The notes under the pieces were generated by a model. That model was not told the DNA's origin, searched no databases, and saw only the letters and a list, made by a program, of their open reading frames with translations. This document shows positions 18,914 through 27,418 of a DNA stretch of 64,000 nucleotides, piece after piece (within the stretch, counting starts at the first letter, position 1; the number at the start of each line of letters is the position of its first letter). Made by a program: the position numbers and the translations under genes. The stretch covers positions 1,001,702 through 1,065,701 of the forward strand of contig NZ_CP059081.1 in the NCBI RefSeq assembly GCF_015602705.1, given 5' to 3'. The DNA comes from Acinetobacter lwoffii (lineage in GTDB: Bacteria; Pseudomonadota; Gammaproteobacteria; Pseudomonadales; Moraxellaceae).

Positions 18914-18992
18914 GCAAAAATTATCATATTTATTATAAATACAGCCTGTCTGTTTTTAATTTGGGCAATTGCATAAATTTTACGAAAAATAC

Positions 18993-19021
18993 TTGTCAGA
19001 ATAAATTTCACTTGCTAGATT
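18993..19021 (+). promoter_or_regulatory. Promoter of the 19111 gene
   Basis: -35 TTGTCA (18993-18998), 17-bp spacer, -10 TAGATT (19016-19021). The predicted transcription start near 19028 lies just before the palindrome at 19037-19054. Confidence 0.6.
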
Positions 19022-19036
19022 AAAACCATAAAGTCG

Positions 19037-19054
19037 TTTGACCAAATGGTCAAA
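19037..19054 (+). promoter_or_regulatory. RutR-like palindromic operator
   Basis: TTTGACCAAATGGTCAAA: 8-bp arms around AA. The inner 16 bases match the E. coli RutR consensus TTGACCAnnTGGTCAA, as I recall it. Placed about 10-27 bases after the predicted transcription start, a normal position for repressor binding. The regulator here is unknown. Confidence 0.55.
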
Positions 19055-19110
19055 CAGTGTGGATTTAAACCTACTTGCCAGCACAAAAATGGCTAAATCG
19101 GAGACAGCGA

Positions 19111-19566
19111 ATGAATACGCTCAGCATCCCTCAAATTTTCTCTCAACTGGCTTATTATCAAGAAAACTATCTTCAGATTATTGCCGATCCTGCACAGTAT
19201 TATATCCCGGTTAAAGACGCTCATATCACGCTATGGCCTTTGGCGCAAAAATCACTTTATTTAGGTGATTTGCTGCAATTATGGTTTGCAGAAAAATGGT
19301 TGGTAGAAACTGAAAGTCAATTTAACTTTGAAGTTTTCCTGAATGCAGACTATCTGAAAGAGCAAGGCAAAGACCTTTATATCTATGCCATTTCTGGTAA
19401 TCTTTTGACAGGTACTAATCAGTCTAAAGCGTGGCAAGCCTCAACAACACAAACACAAGATGTGGAATTAGCCAATGTTTCCAAGCATTATTTTGAGTTT
19501 CAAGGCTTAACTCGACCACGCTTGTCATTTGTTAAAGCAGGGCAGGCGAAAAGTAATATTATTTAA
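19111..19566 (+). CDS. Uncharacterised protein behind an operator-like palindrome
   Basis: Soluble-looking protein of 151 aa with no family I recognise. It has no signal peptide or membrane helix and is rich in aromatic residues, with Tyr-rich patches such as YYQENYLQ and ITLWPLAQKSLYLGDLLQLWF. ATG at 19111 chosen because GGAG lies 8 bases upstream; the frame opens 12 codons earlier without a better signal. A good promoter and a palindromic operator precede it, so it is probably a regulated gene. The next gene (thioesterase) converges on it 36 bases away. Confidence 0.65.
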   Translation: MNTLSIPQIFSQLAYYQENYLQIIADPAQYYIPVKDAHITLWPLAQKSLYLGDLLQLWFAEKWLVETESQFNFEVFLNADYLKEQGKDLYIYAISGNLLTGTNQSKAWQASTTQTQDVELANVSKHYFEFQGLTRPRLSFVKAGQAKSNII

Positions 19567-19602
19567 ATGAAGTGTCTGATGAATTGTACAGGCTACCAAT
19601 AT

Positions 19603-20040
19603 TCATTCAGTCCGAATAATCATACAGGTCGCAGTGGCATGAGCATACAGGCGACCTTCTTCATCCAGAATCTGACCTTCAGAAATACCTAAATTTCTAC
19701 TGAGATTAATTGATTTTCCTACGGCTTTCAGTGGCTGATTCTGAGGTATGGGGCGGCACATCTTTACATTCAGATCAATGGTGCCATAACCGACACCTGC
19801 TTCAAGTAAAGTATGAATCGCGCAGCCTGTCACGGTATCCAAAACGGTTGCAGCAAAACCACCATGGACGCCGCCAAGCGGATTTAAATGTCGATGATCA
19901 GCTTTTACCTTAAATTCTACATGTCCGCTTTTAATCACTGCTGGTTGCATCGACATGGTTTCGCTAATACTTGGGGCCGGGATTTTTTCATCACGCATCG
20001 CTTCCAGTAATGCTAAACCGCTCATTTCTTTTGGGTTCAT
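19603..20040 (-). CDS. PaaI-family hotdog thioesterase
   Basis: Predicted acyl-CoA thioesterase (145 aa) with the PaaI/phenylacetate-degradation fold. Signature HLNPLGGVHGGFAATVLDTVTG around residues 51-72, with the HGG turn and downstream aspartate of the active site, then GTIDLNVKMCRPIP. Not next to paa genes, so the physiological substrate is unknown. No ribosome-binding site stronger than AGGAAAATTACA before ATG. Confidence 0.85.
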   Translation of the reverse strand: MNPKEMSGLALLEAMRDEKIPAPSISETMSMQPAVIKSGHVEFKVKADHRHLNPLGGVHGGFAATVLDTVTGCAIHTLLEAGVGYGTIDLNVKMCRPIPQNQPLKAVGKSINLSRNLGISEGQILDEEGRLYAHATATCMIIRTE

Positions 20041-20305
20041 TGTAATTTTCCTGTCATTATTCTTGAGTTGTTGAGATTTAATTCAAAATTGTGACATCGA
20101 TAATAGCAATCTGGTATAGGAATGGCGGATTATTTTGTAAGAAGTACATTGCCTGCACCTGAGTAAAGTCATTTTTATAAAAAATAAGAAATAGAATGAG
20201 TTATGGCAGGATACTGGTATACATTTCTAATGAAATATCTCAGATCTAAATAATCTGCCAAAAAACGAATCTTATAAAAGAATTAAAAAATCGAGTGATA
20301 GGGTA

Positions 20306-21691
20306 ATGAAAAAGTTTCTGCATCTTTGGGTGCCTATTTTTCTCAGTAATGCCATTATTATGCTCAGTAGTTTGTTCGACGTGATTTTTCTATCACATTT
20401 TTCACCTCAGCATGTGGCTGCATTGGCAGTCTGTTTGTCTGTTTGTCTGTTTGTCTGTTTGTCTGTTTGTCTGTTTGTCTGTTTATTCTTTGTGCTTTGT
20501 GACGGGTATTGGGGTGTTACAGGGCATGATGCAAGAGCTGGCAGAAGCCAATGGGCGTCAGGATTATGCGGATATACAGCGTATTGTGAAGCAAAGTATT
20601 TTGATTGTACTGGTGATTTCTGCTGTTGCGATGTACCTGTTTAATCATGCAACTCCTTTACTTCATTTTTTAAAGGCAGATGCGGCCTTACAGGCATTGA
20701 TTGTGTCATGTCTGTGGCTGTTGGCTTGGACGATTCCAGCGCATTTATTGTTGCGCATTTTATATATTTTAACCCAAGCCTGTGGGCAGGCTAAGCGCGT
20801 GTTCTACGCCAATATGATCTATTTACTGCTCAAAGTGGCTTTGGCTTATGTCTTGATTTATGGCATTGAAGGTTATGTTACAAGCTATGGGGTTGAAGGT
20901 GCATTCATGGCACATTTGATTGTGCAGTGGGTACTGTTGTTTGTTTACTATTTTTTCTTCCTTGAGCGGAAGTTAAAGATCCAGTGGTCTGGTGTTTTCT
21001 TTCACTGGCAGACTTTGTGGAAAATTTTAAAAATTGGATTGCCCAATGCGGTGGTGACTTTTGTGGATGTATTTGCCATCAGCGCGATTGCTTTGCTGAT
21101 CTTGCCTTCGGGTGACATTGTAGTGAATGCACATCAGGTGATGCTTGGTTTATTGGGCTTGATGTTTATGTTGCCGATGTCGATGGCATCCGCCTTCGGT
21201 ATTTTGGTGTCGACTAAAATCGGTGCGGAGCAGATTGATGCTGCATGGCAACTCAGTAAACGGGCACTGATGGCTGTGATGCTAATAGCTATCGTTGTCA
21301 TGTTGACTATTTGGGGTTTAGATAGTTGGATTGTAGGGTTATTTAGCAATGATGCGCAGGTGATTACATTAGCCTTGGCATCGATCTTGTTAATGTGTTG
21401 GATGCATATCTTTGATGAGCTACTGGTGATTAGTTTGGCAATGCTACGTTGCTGGCGAGAATTGTCAGACCGATGTTTATTTTTATCAGTACGGTGCTGG
21501 TCGTGGGCTTAGGTGGTGGTTGGTATGTGGCGTATCATCCAATGACACTGTTCAATTGGCAAAGCAATGCATTGGGGATTCATGGTTTTTGGTGGATGTT
21601 GAGTATTGCGTACACGATTGCAGCAAGTCTATGTTTTGTTTGTTTGCTCATTAAATACTTGAGCTATAAGCGAATACGACTCACTGTTTAA
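20306..21691 (+). pseudogene. MATE-family efflux transporter, frame-disrupted (possibly phase-variable)
   Basis: Encodes a multidrug and toxic-compound extrusion (MATE) transporter, normally a 12-helix Na+- or H+-driven exporter. It is read in three pieces: an N-terminal part from ATG 20306 (WVPIFLSNAIIMLSSLFDVIFL), the main body in another frame from about 20485 to 21475 (CFVTGIGVLQGMMQELAEANGR, then many helices), and a C-terminal part in a third frame (MFIFISTVLVVGLGGGW) to 21691. The first break is a run of seven GTCTGTTT repeats. With 2, 5 or 8 copies the N terminus joins the body in frame (LAVCLSVYSLCFVTG with two copies). The second break lies near 21475-21485. An internal ATG at 20412 is in frame with the body but lacks a ribosome-binding site. 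Confidence 0.8.
20429..20484 (+). repeat. Seven tandem GTCTGTTT repeats inside the MATE gene
   Basis: 56 bases made of exactly seven perfect 8-bp units within the coding region for the start of the second transmembrane helix. Because 8 is not a multiple of 3, gain or loss of a unit shifts the frame; three units add eight residues. All frames through it code for Ser, Val, Cys, Leu and Phe, so a membrane helix could tolerate it. Confidence 0.95.
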
Positions 21692-21710
21692 TACATGTTG
21701 AAGAACATAA

Positions 21711-21740
21711 AAAAACCCGCGAAATTCGCGGGTTTTTTTA
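21711..21740. terminator. Bidirectional terminator between MATE gene and aspC
   Basis: AAAACCCGCGAA paired with CGCGGGTTTT, with an A-run on one side and a T-run on the other, so it works for both converging genes. Confidence 0.85.
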
Positions 21741-21754
21741 TCTAGGAAGCTAGA

Positions 21755-22990
21755 TTATTTTGCAGCTTTTTCAGCTTCGATTGAAGCAATCGCAGCATCA
21801 ACGCCTTCGATAGAATCAGCAGCTTTCTTGATACGAGCAAGGGCATCTACCAGTACTTCGTCAGCAGTAGCGTAAGAGATACGCATAAAACCGCCAAGAC
21901 CGAATGCATCGCCAGGAACCACTGCAACGCCAGTCTCTTCCAGTAACCATGCAGAGAATTCTGTGCAAGATTTAAGACCTTTGGCACGAATCAACGGTTT
22001 GATGTTGGCATATGCATAGAATGCGCCATCAGCAGGCAAGCAAGAAATACCGTGAATGTCATTCAAGCCTTTCACAACTAGGTCATGGCGACGTTTGAAT
22101 GCTTCAATCATTGGCTCAAGTACATCTTGAGGACCATTCAAGGCAGCTTCAGCAGCAACTTGCGAAATTGAAGTTGGGTTTGAAGTTGACTGAGATTGGA
22201 TCTTTTTCATTGCACCAATAAGTTTAGCAGGGCCCGCTGCGTAGCCGATACGCCAGCCAGTCATTGCATAGGCTTTAGATACACCGTTTAATACGATAGT
22301 ACGGTCATAAAGGTCTGGTGCAACTGTTGCGATGTTGTAGAACTCGTCATCCCAACGGATTGGTTCGTACATATCATCAGATGCGATAAATACTTCTGGG
22401 TATTTACGCAGTACGTCAGCCAGCGCTTCAAGCTCAGCTTTAGTGTAGATCATACCTGTAGGGTTAGACGGGCTGTTCAATACTACTAGACGTGTTTTGT
22501 CAGTGATTGCAGCTTCTAATTGTTCAGGGGTGATTTTGAAACGTTGTTCTTCACCACATTTCACAATAACAGGAACACCTTCAGCGATGATCACCATGTC
22601 CGGGTAGCTTACCCAGAATGGTGCAGGGATGATGACTTCATCACCTTTGTTTAACAAAGCAAGAGCCAAGTTAAAGAATGATTGCTTACCACCACAAGAA
22701 ACCAGAATCTGGTTTGCTGCATAGTCTAGGTTATTGTCGCGTTTGAATTTAGCAATAATGGCTTTTTTAAGACCTGGCGTACCGTCAACAGCGGTGTATT
22801 TGGTGAAACCGTTGTTAATCGCTGCAATTGCTGCATCTTTGATGTGTTGAGGGGTATCAAAATCTGGTTCACCTGCGCCCAAACCAATCACGTTGTGACC
22901 TGCAGCTTTTAATTCAGCAGCTTTGTTGGTCACAGCAAGCGTAGGGGACGGTTTGATGGCATTCACACGATCAGAGAGACGTACGTCCAC
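21755..22990 (-). CDS. aspC: Aspartate aminotransferase (class I, PLP-dependent)
   Basis: Fold-type I aminotransferase (411 aa) of the 1-gamma aspartate transaminase group that interconverts aspartate and oxaloacetate. Substrate motif GAGEPDFDTP (residues 38-47), NSPSNPTG (172-179), and the PLP lysine Lys239 in GVSKAYAMTGWRIGY. A C-terminal tail of about 15 residues (ASIEAEKAAK) is Ala/Glu/Lys-rich. Monocistronic. Some members act on prephenate as well, which the sequence alone does not exclude. Confidence 0.9.
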   Translation of the reverse strand: MDVRLSDRVNAIKPSPTLAVTNKAAELKAAGHNVIGLGAGEPDFDTPQHIKDAAIAAINNGFTKYTAVDGTPGLKKAIIAKFKRDNNLDYAANQILVSCGGKQSFFNLALALLNKGDEVIIPAPFWVSYPDMVIIAEGVPVIVKCGEEQRFKITPEQLEAAITDKTRLVVLNSPSNPTGMIYTKAELEALADVLRKYPEVFIASDDMYEPIRWDDEFYNIATVAPDLYDRTIVLNGVSKAYAMTGWRIGYAAGPAKLIGAMKKIQSQSTSNPTSISQVAAEAALNGPQDVLEPMIEAFKRRHDLVVKGLNDIHGISCLPADGAFYAYANIKPLIRAKGLKSCTEFSAWLLEETGVAVVPGDAFGLGGFMRISYATADEVLVDALARIKKAADSIEGVDAAIASIEAEKAAK

Positions 22991-23196
22991 GGCAGTATTC
23001 CTTCTTATAGGGATTAAAAAATAAAAAGCACATTATCTTAGCCTAAAATGGTGCAGATAGGGCAAAAGAATTTGGAAAACTTTAAGGAAAAAATGGTGTA
23101 TTGGCCGAACTTTATCTTGAATTTCGATGCGCTGGAAGCAGGCAAGGGGAGACTTTTTACATCTCGGTCATGCATACGAATGCATGAAATATAAAA

Positions 23197-23229
23197 TAAA
23201 AATGGCCACTTTAAAGTGACCATTTTGTG
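23197..23229 (-). terminator. Terminator of map
   Basis: On the minus strand AAAATGGTCACTTT pairs with AAAGTGGCCATTTT and is followed by a T-rich tract. It lies just after the map stop codon. Confidence 0.8.
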
Positions 23230-23244
23230 TTGTTGATGTTGTGG

Positions 23245-24072
23245 TTACGCACTAAAGCGTGACAAATCTTCGTCCGGGCGTGCTGTTAAAATTTCCGCGC
23301 CGGTTTTGGTCACCAGAATCGTATGTTCATATTGTGCCGATAATGAATGATCTTTGGTGACCACTGTCCATTTATCACCGAGTAATTTGGTTTTCCAGTC
23401 GCCGCCATTGACCATTGGCTCAATGGTAAAGGTCATGCCTTCTTCAAGCACCATGCCAGTATCTGGTTGACCATAATGCAGCACTTGCGGTTCGTCATGG
23501 AAAGTCGTACCAATACCGTGACCACAATATTCACGTACCACGCCAAAACGCTCAGATTCAACATACTGCTGAATGGCATGACCAATATCGCCAATAGTTG
23601 AACCCGGTTTTACAGTTTCAATACCCCGGTACATAGCTTCTTGCGCTACCTTACATAGACGGTTGGCAAGAATAGTGGTTTCACCACCCACGATATACAT
23701 CATGTTGGTGTCACCATGGTAGCCATCTTTAATCACGGTCACATCAATGTTCAGGATGTCGCCTTTTTTCAATTTTTTACTGTCTGATGGAATGCCGTGA
23801 CACACCACATGGTTCACAGAAGTGCAAATAGTATGTTGGAAGGCAGGTCGACCCGGTGCAGCGCCATAGCCTAAGCATGCTGGAATCGCCTGTTGTTGAT
23901 TGACAATATAGTCATGACAAATCGTATCAAGTTCCAGAGTGGTGACACCCGGAACAATATGCGGTTTGATCATATCCAAAACTTCTGCCGCCAGTCGCCC
24001 TGCCACACGCATTTTTTCAATTTCGTCAGGGGTTTTGATGAGTCGACGTGGAGCTTGATAAGTGTTGTTCAT
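23245..24072 (-). CDS. map: Methionine aminopeptidase, type I
   Basis: Dinuclear-metal enzyme that removes the initiator methionine (275 aa). Metal ligands of the DDHEE set are visible in NIDVTVIKDGYHGDT (two Asp), GHGIGTTFHDEP (His), TIEPMV (Glu) and YEHTILVT (Glu). Divergent from rpsB, with about 200 bases between, the usual map-rpsB arrangement of proteobacteria. No ribosomal-protein fusion and no N-terminal zinc domain. Confidence 0.95.
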   Translation of the reverse strand: MNNTYQAPRRLIKTPDEIEKMRVAGRLAAEVLDMIKPHIVPGVTTLELDTICHDYIVNQQQAIPACLGYGAAPGRPAFQHTICTSVNHVVCHGIPSDSKKLKKGDILNIDVTVIKDGYHGDTNMMYIVGGETTILANRLCKVAQEAMYRGIETVKPGSTIGDIGHAIQQYVESERFGVVREYCGHGIGTTFHDEPQVLHYGQPDTGMVLEEGMTFTIEPMVNGGDWKTKLLGDKWTVVTKDHSLSAQYEHTILVTKTGAEILTARPDEDLSRFSA

Positions 24073-24087
24073 GATCTCTAAAAACTT

Positions 24088-24117
24088 TTGGAAATTTGTG
24101 TGTGACTATGGTATAAA
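24088..24117 (+). promoter_or_regulatory. Promoter of rpsB-tsf
   Basis: -35 TTGGAA (24088-24093), 18-bp spacer, -10 TATAAA (24112-24117). Leaves a 5' leader of about 155 nt. In E. coli S2 binds this leader and represses rpsB-tsf; here the element is only inferred from the long, G/C-punctuated leader. Confidence 0.55.
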
Positions 24118-24278
24118 TAGCCGCCCATTTTATCAAATGCTTTTTCGTGAATAAATTTCACGGGCTTTGTGCGATGAGGCAAAAAATCCGCACATATATC
24201 GACACATTACTCTGGGTGCCCTTTAGGGTGGAGAATGCGGGTATATGGAGGCCTAACCCAAACTTTAAGGTAAAGAAA

Positions 24279-25025
24279 ATGGCAGATTACAACGTAAGCA
24301 TGCGCGACCTTCTTCAAGCTGGCGCGCACTTTGGTCACCAAACTCGTTTCTGGAATCCAAAGATGCGTGATTACATCTTTGGTGCGCGTAACAAAATTCA
24401 CATCATCAACCTTGAGCACACTGTTCCTGCGTTAAATGATGCTTTGAACTTTGCTAACAACTTGGCTAGCAAAAAGAACAAAGTTTTGTTCGTTGGTACT
24501 AAACGTGCAGCTTCTGCGATCATCCGTGAACAAGCTCAACGCGCTGGTCAACCATATGTAGATCACCGCTGGTTAGGTGGTATGTTGACGAACTGGAAAA
24601 CACTTCGCCAATCTATCAACCGTTTAAAAGACCTTCAAACTCAATCTCAAGACGGTACTTTCGCTAAGCTGACTAAACGTGAAGCTCTAGAGCGTACTCG
24701 TGAGATGGAAAAACTTGAGCGTGGCTTAGGCGGCGTTAAAAACATGGGTGGTTTACCTGACGCATTATTCGTAATCGATGTTGATCACGAAGCGATTGCA
24801 ATCAAAGAAGCTAAGAACCTTGGTATTCCTGTAATCGGTATCGTTGATACAAACTCTAACCCAGACAACGTAGACTACGTTATCCCGGGTAACGATGATG
24901 CGATCCGTGCAGTAACACTTTATGCTTCTGCTATGGCTGATGCGATTCTTGCTGGTAAAGAATATGCTCAATCACAAGCAAATGCACAAGCTAAAGCAGA
25001 AGAAGCTCCAGCTTCTGAGGCTTAA
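24279..25025 (+). CDS. rpsB: 30S ribosomal protein S2
   Basis: Component of the small ribosomal subunit (248 aa). Start at 24279 ([29 protein letters not shown], the standard S2 N terminus) with AAGG 8 bases upstream; the frame is open further upstream but that part is the leader. Signatures [14 protein letters not shown] and [28 protein letters not shown]. Ala/Glu-rich C-terminal tail as in other members. Codon use is biased, as expected of a highly expressed gene. Confidence 0.97.
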   Translation: MADYNVSMRDLLQAGAHFGHQTRFWNPKMRDYIFGARNKIHIINLEHTVPALNDALNFANNLASKKNKVLFVGTKRAASAIIREQAQRAGQPYVDHRWLGGMLTNWKTLRQSINRLKDLQTQSQDGTFAKLTKREALERTREMEKLERGLGGVKNMGGLPDALFVIDVDHEAIAIKEAKNLGIPVIGIVDTNSNPDNVDYVIPGNDDAIRAVTLYASAMADAILAGKEYAQSQANAQAKAEEAPASEA

Positions 25026-25093
25026 TGCGTTTGACGCTAGCTTGTCATTTTTGCGACATGTGATGGTGGCAAAGTAAGCGTTATGTATGCAGG

Positions 25094-25125
25094 CGGCCCA
25101 TGAGAACTCCTCTGGGCCGTTTCTG
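25094..25125 (+). terminator. Hairpin in the rpsB-tsf spacer
   Basis: CGGCCCA (25094-25100) paired with TGGGCCG (25113-25119), then TTTCTGTTC. Likely a partial terminator that lowers tsf relative to rpsB transcription, as known in other bacteria. Confidence 0.6.
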
Positions 25126-25167
25126 TTCTAAAAAGAATTCATTTTCTACCGAATTTAGGAGATAAAC

Positions 25168-26043
25168 ATGACTGCAGTTACAGCAAGCATGGTTAAAGAA
25201 TTGCGCGATCGTACTGGTCTTGCAATGATGGAATGTAAAAAAGCTTTGACAGAAGCGGGCGGCGACGTTGAACTAGCGATCGACAACCTACGTAAATCTG
25301 GTCAAGCTAAAGCTGCTAAAAAAGCAGGTAACATTGCTGCTGACGGCGCAATCACAATTGCTCAAGACGGCAACAAAGCACTTCTTCTAGAAGTTAACTG
25401 TCAAACTGACTTCGTTGCAAAAGACGAAAACTTTGCTGGTTTCTCTGCGAAAGTTGCTGCTGCTGCACTTGCTGCAAACGTAACTGATCCTGCTCAAATC
25501 GCTGAATTGAAACTAGAAGATGGTGCAACTGTTGAAGAAGCGCGTATCGCTCTTGTTCAAAAGATCGGTGAAAACATCCAAGTACGTCGTGCGAAAATTG
25601 TTGAAGGCGAAAACCTTGCAGTTTACAAACACGGTCTTAAAATCGGTGTTGTTGTTTCTTACACTGGTGATGAAGCTACAGGTAAAGGCTTGGCAATGCA
25701 CGTTGCTGCGTTCAACCCAGTTGCTGTAAATGCTGAAGGCGTTTCTGCTGAGCTTATCGCGAAAGAGAAAGAAATTGCTGAAGCGAAAGCACTTGAATCT
25801 GGCAAGCCAGCAAATATCGTTGAGAAGATGGTTGTAGGTTCTGTTGAGAAATACTTGAATGAAGTTGTGCTTGAGCGTCAAATGTACGTAATCGACAACG
25901 ACAAGAAAGTTGCGGACGTTCTTAAAGCAACTGGTACTACAGTTGCAAACTTCGTTCGTTTCGAAGTTGGTGAAGGCATTGAGAAAAAAGCAGAAATGAG
26001 CTTCGCTGAAGAAGTTGCTGCTGCTCAAGCTGCTGCAAAATAA
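25168..26043 (+). CDS. tsf: Elongation factor Ts
   Basis: Guanine nucleotide exchange factor for EF-Tu (291 aa). N-terminal UBA-like domain with MVKELRDRTGLAMMECKKAL, the core TDFVAKDENF motif (about residues 81-90) that contacts EF-Tu, and the C-terminal module (VGEGIEKKAEMSFAEEVAAAQ). AGGAGATAAAC before ATG is a strong ribosome-binding site. Second gene of rpsB-tsf. Confidence 0.97.
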   Translation: MTAVTASMVKELRDRTGLAMMECKKALTEAGGDVELAIDNLRKSGQAKAAKKAGNIAADGAITIAQDGNKALLLEVNCQTDFVAKDENFAGFSAKVAAAALAANVTDPAQIAELKLEDGATVEEARIALVQKIGENIQVRRAKIVEGENLAVYKHGLKIGVVVSYTGDEATGKGLAMHVAAFNPVAVNAEGVSAELIAKEKEIAEAKALESGKPANIVEKMVVGSVEKYLNEVVLERQMYVIDNDKKVADVLKATGTTVANFVRFEVGEGIEKKAEMSFAEEVAAAQAAAK

Positions 26044-26058
26044 TTCCTGAGGAATTAG

Positions 26059-26090
26059 AAAAAGCCCTATCTGATTGATGGGGCTTTTTT
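26059..26090 (+). terminator. Terminator of rpsB-tsf
   Basis: AAAGCCCTATC / TGATGGGGCTTT around TGAT, then a T-run. A second small hairpin (TAATTCC/GGAATTA, 26041-26057) spans the stop codon. Confidence 0.85.
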
Positions 26091-26187
26091 ATGCTGGTCT
26101 ATTCTTCATCAGCAATTCAAGAGCAGGATTTGGGTCTAGTGATAGAGCTCAGATCATGTATTCATCATTTAATAAAAAGTTATAAAA

Positions 26188-26688
26188 ATGCCAAATAAAA
26201 CCAATCTGAGCATCGGTGCAGTCATTGCACTGTTGATTGCTGCTTATCTGGGCCTGGATCTACAACAATCCCAACCACTTATTCCATCCGCATCTGATAC
26301 TACAACTGAAACGCTTGATTCAGAGCCTAATTTAGTACCCTCTCAAACGACTGATGATCTGGACCGAATTGCACGGGCGTTTCAACAGCGCCAGAGTGAT
26401 CTACAAGTGCGTTCAAGCGGGCAGGTGATTGCCGTTTTGCCAGATGATCATGAAGGATCGCGCCATCAAAAGTTTATCCTCGAATTACCAAATGGCCAAA
26501 CTGTACTGGTTGCACATAATATCGATCTGGCACCGCGTATTCAGAGTATTCAAAAACAGGATCAGGTCGAGTTTTATGGAGAATATGAATACAGTGACAA
26601 GGGCGGGGTGATTCACTGGACGCATCATGACCCTGCGCGAAAACATGTCGATGGCTGGTTAAAACATCAAGGAAGAACCTATCAATAA
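26188..26688 (+). CDS. DUF3465 family membrane-anchored protein
   Basis: Predicted envelope protein (166 aa) of the DUF3465 family; function unknown. An N-terminal hydrophobic segment (residues 9-24) can act as a signal anchor, followed by a low-complexity Thr/Ser/Pro linker and an OB-like beta domain ending in EYEYSDKGGVIHWTHHDPARKHVDGW, the DUF3465 signature. A 10-bp-stem hairpin (26671-26697) spans its stop codon, but there is no T-run after it. Converges with the next gene. Confidence 0.75.
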   Translation: MPNKTNLSIGAVIALLIAAYLGLDLQQSQPLIPSASDTTTETLDSEPNLVPSQTTDDLDRIARAFQQRQSDLQVRSSGQVIAVLPDDHEGSRHQKFILELPNGQTVLVAHNIDLAPRIQSIQKQDQVEFYGEYEYSDKGGVIHWTHHDPARKHVDGWLKHQGRTYQ

Positions 26689-26721
26689 GGTTCTTCCAAT
26701 TGGATAAATCGAATATGGCGT

Positions 26722-27177
26722 TTAAACCCTCATAATTGCGCTGTTATGGCGCGATTTCCAGTTCGGTAGGATTTTACCTAAATAGGCATCCATGCACCAA
26801 ATTGGGCCAATGAGGAGGAATTGGAGGTCTTTGAAGAACGAAGGCTTTTTACCTTCCACTTTGTGCCCATAAAATTGGCCAATCCAGGCTAAGACAAACA
26901 GGGCAATAAAGAAACCGGTACCGACTGGCAGAATCCAGATGAGCCAAGCCATCACCAACGTTAATACAGCCATCGCTACTGCCAAAACAAGATCTAGGCG
27001 TGCATAGAAGATAAAAGCCAAAACCAGTAGCAGGGTAGTCAGCAAAGCGCTGAAATGCGCTAGAATGCCAATAATCGAAAAATAGATGGTCGGTACGCAA
27101 ACCCAGTGAATCAGCTTATTGGTTTTATTTTGATGGCTGTCACTATATTCATCAAACCATTCAGATATTGTTTTCAT
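26722..27177 (-). CDS. Mpo1/DUF962-like membrane protein
   Basis: Multi-pass membrane protein (151 aa) of the Mpo1 (YGL010w) family. Family members hydroxylate or shorten long-chain fatty acids (alpha-oxidation in yeast); the bacterial role is unproven. Signature: SDSHQNKTNKLIHWVCVPTIYFSIIG near the N terminus, with the conserved His pair, and four hydrophobic segments. A second His-containing stretch is WIGQFYGHKVEGKKPSFFKD. ATG at 27177 chosen for GGAG 6 bases upstream; another ATG lies 12 bases earlier. Confidence 0.8.
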   Translation of the reverse strand: MKTISEWFDEYSDSHQNKTNKLIHWVCVPTIYFSIIGILAHFSALLTTLLLVLAFIFYARLDLVLAVAMAVLTLVMAWLIWILPVGTGFFIALFVLAWIGQFYGHKVEGKKPSFFKDLQFLLIGPIWCMDAYLGKILPNWKSRHNSAIMRV

Positions 27178-27368
27178 TCTTCGCTCCATTCCATGAACAT
27201 GTTTTGCTTATCTGGAAATATAAAGCAGAATCCGGATATGGTCAAAAGTTAATCATGCAGGTGAAGGGATTTTATTAGGCAGGATGAGCCTACCAAAATT
27301 TTATTGAAAGAACTTTAAGATAGTGCTGAGCAGAGGCGTTTATATTCTTCTGTAAAAATGAGCACAAT

Positions 27369-27394
27369 AAAAAAGCCACATTACTGTGGCTTTT
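27369..27394 (-). terminator. Terminator of the RlpA-like gene
   Basis: AAAAGCCACA / TGTGGCTTTT with a T-run on the minus strand. Confidence 0.85.
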
Positions 27395-27418
27395 GTTAAA
27401 TGTGTTGCAGGTCAAATC

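Noticed and set aside
20429..20484. The GTCTGTTT run as a CRISPR or minisatellite array outside a gene
   Set aside because: Units are only 8 bp with no spacers and sit inside a transporter coding region; it is a coding microsatellite.
20412..21512. A MATE protein starting at the internal ATG 20412
   Set aside because: In frame with the body, but no ribosome-binding site, and it would lack the first transmembrane helix; treated as part of the disrupted gene.
26671..26697. Terminator at the end of the DUF3465 gene
   Set aside because: A strong 10-bp stem, but no T-run follows on either strand, so I did not call it a terminator.
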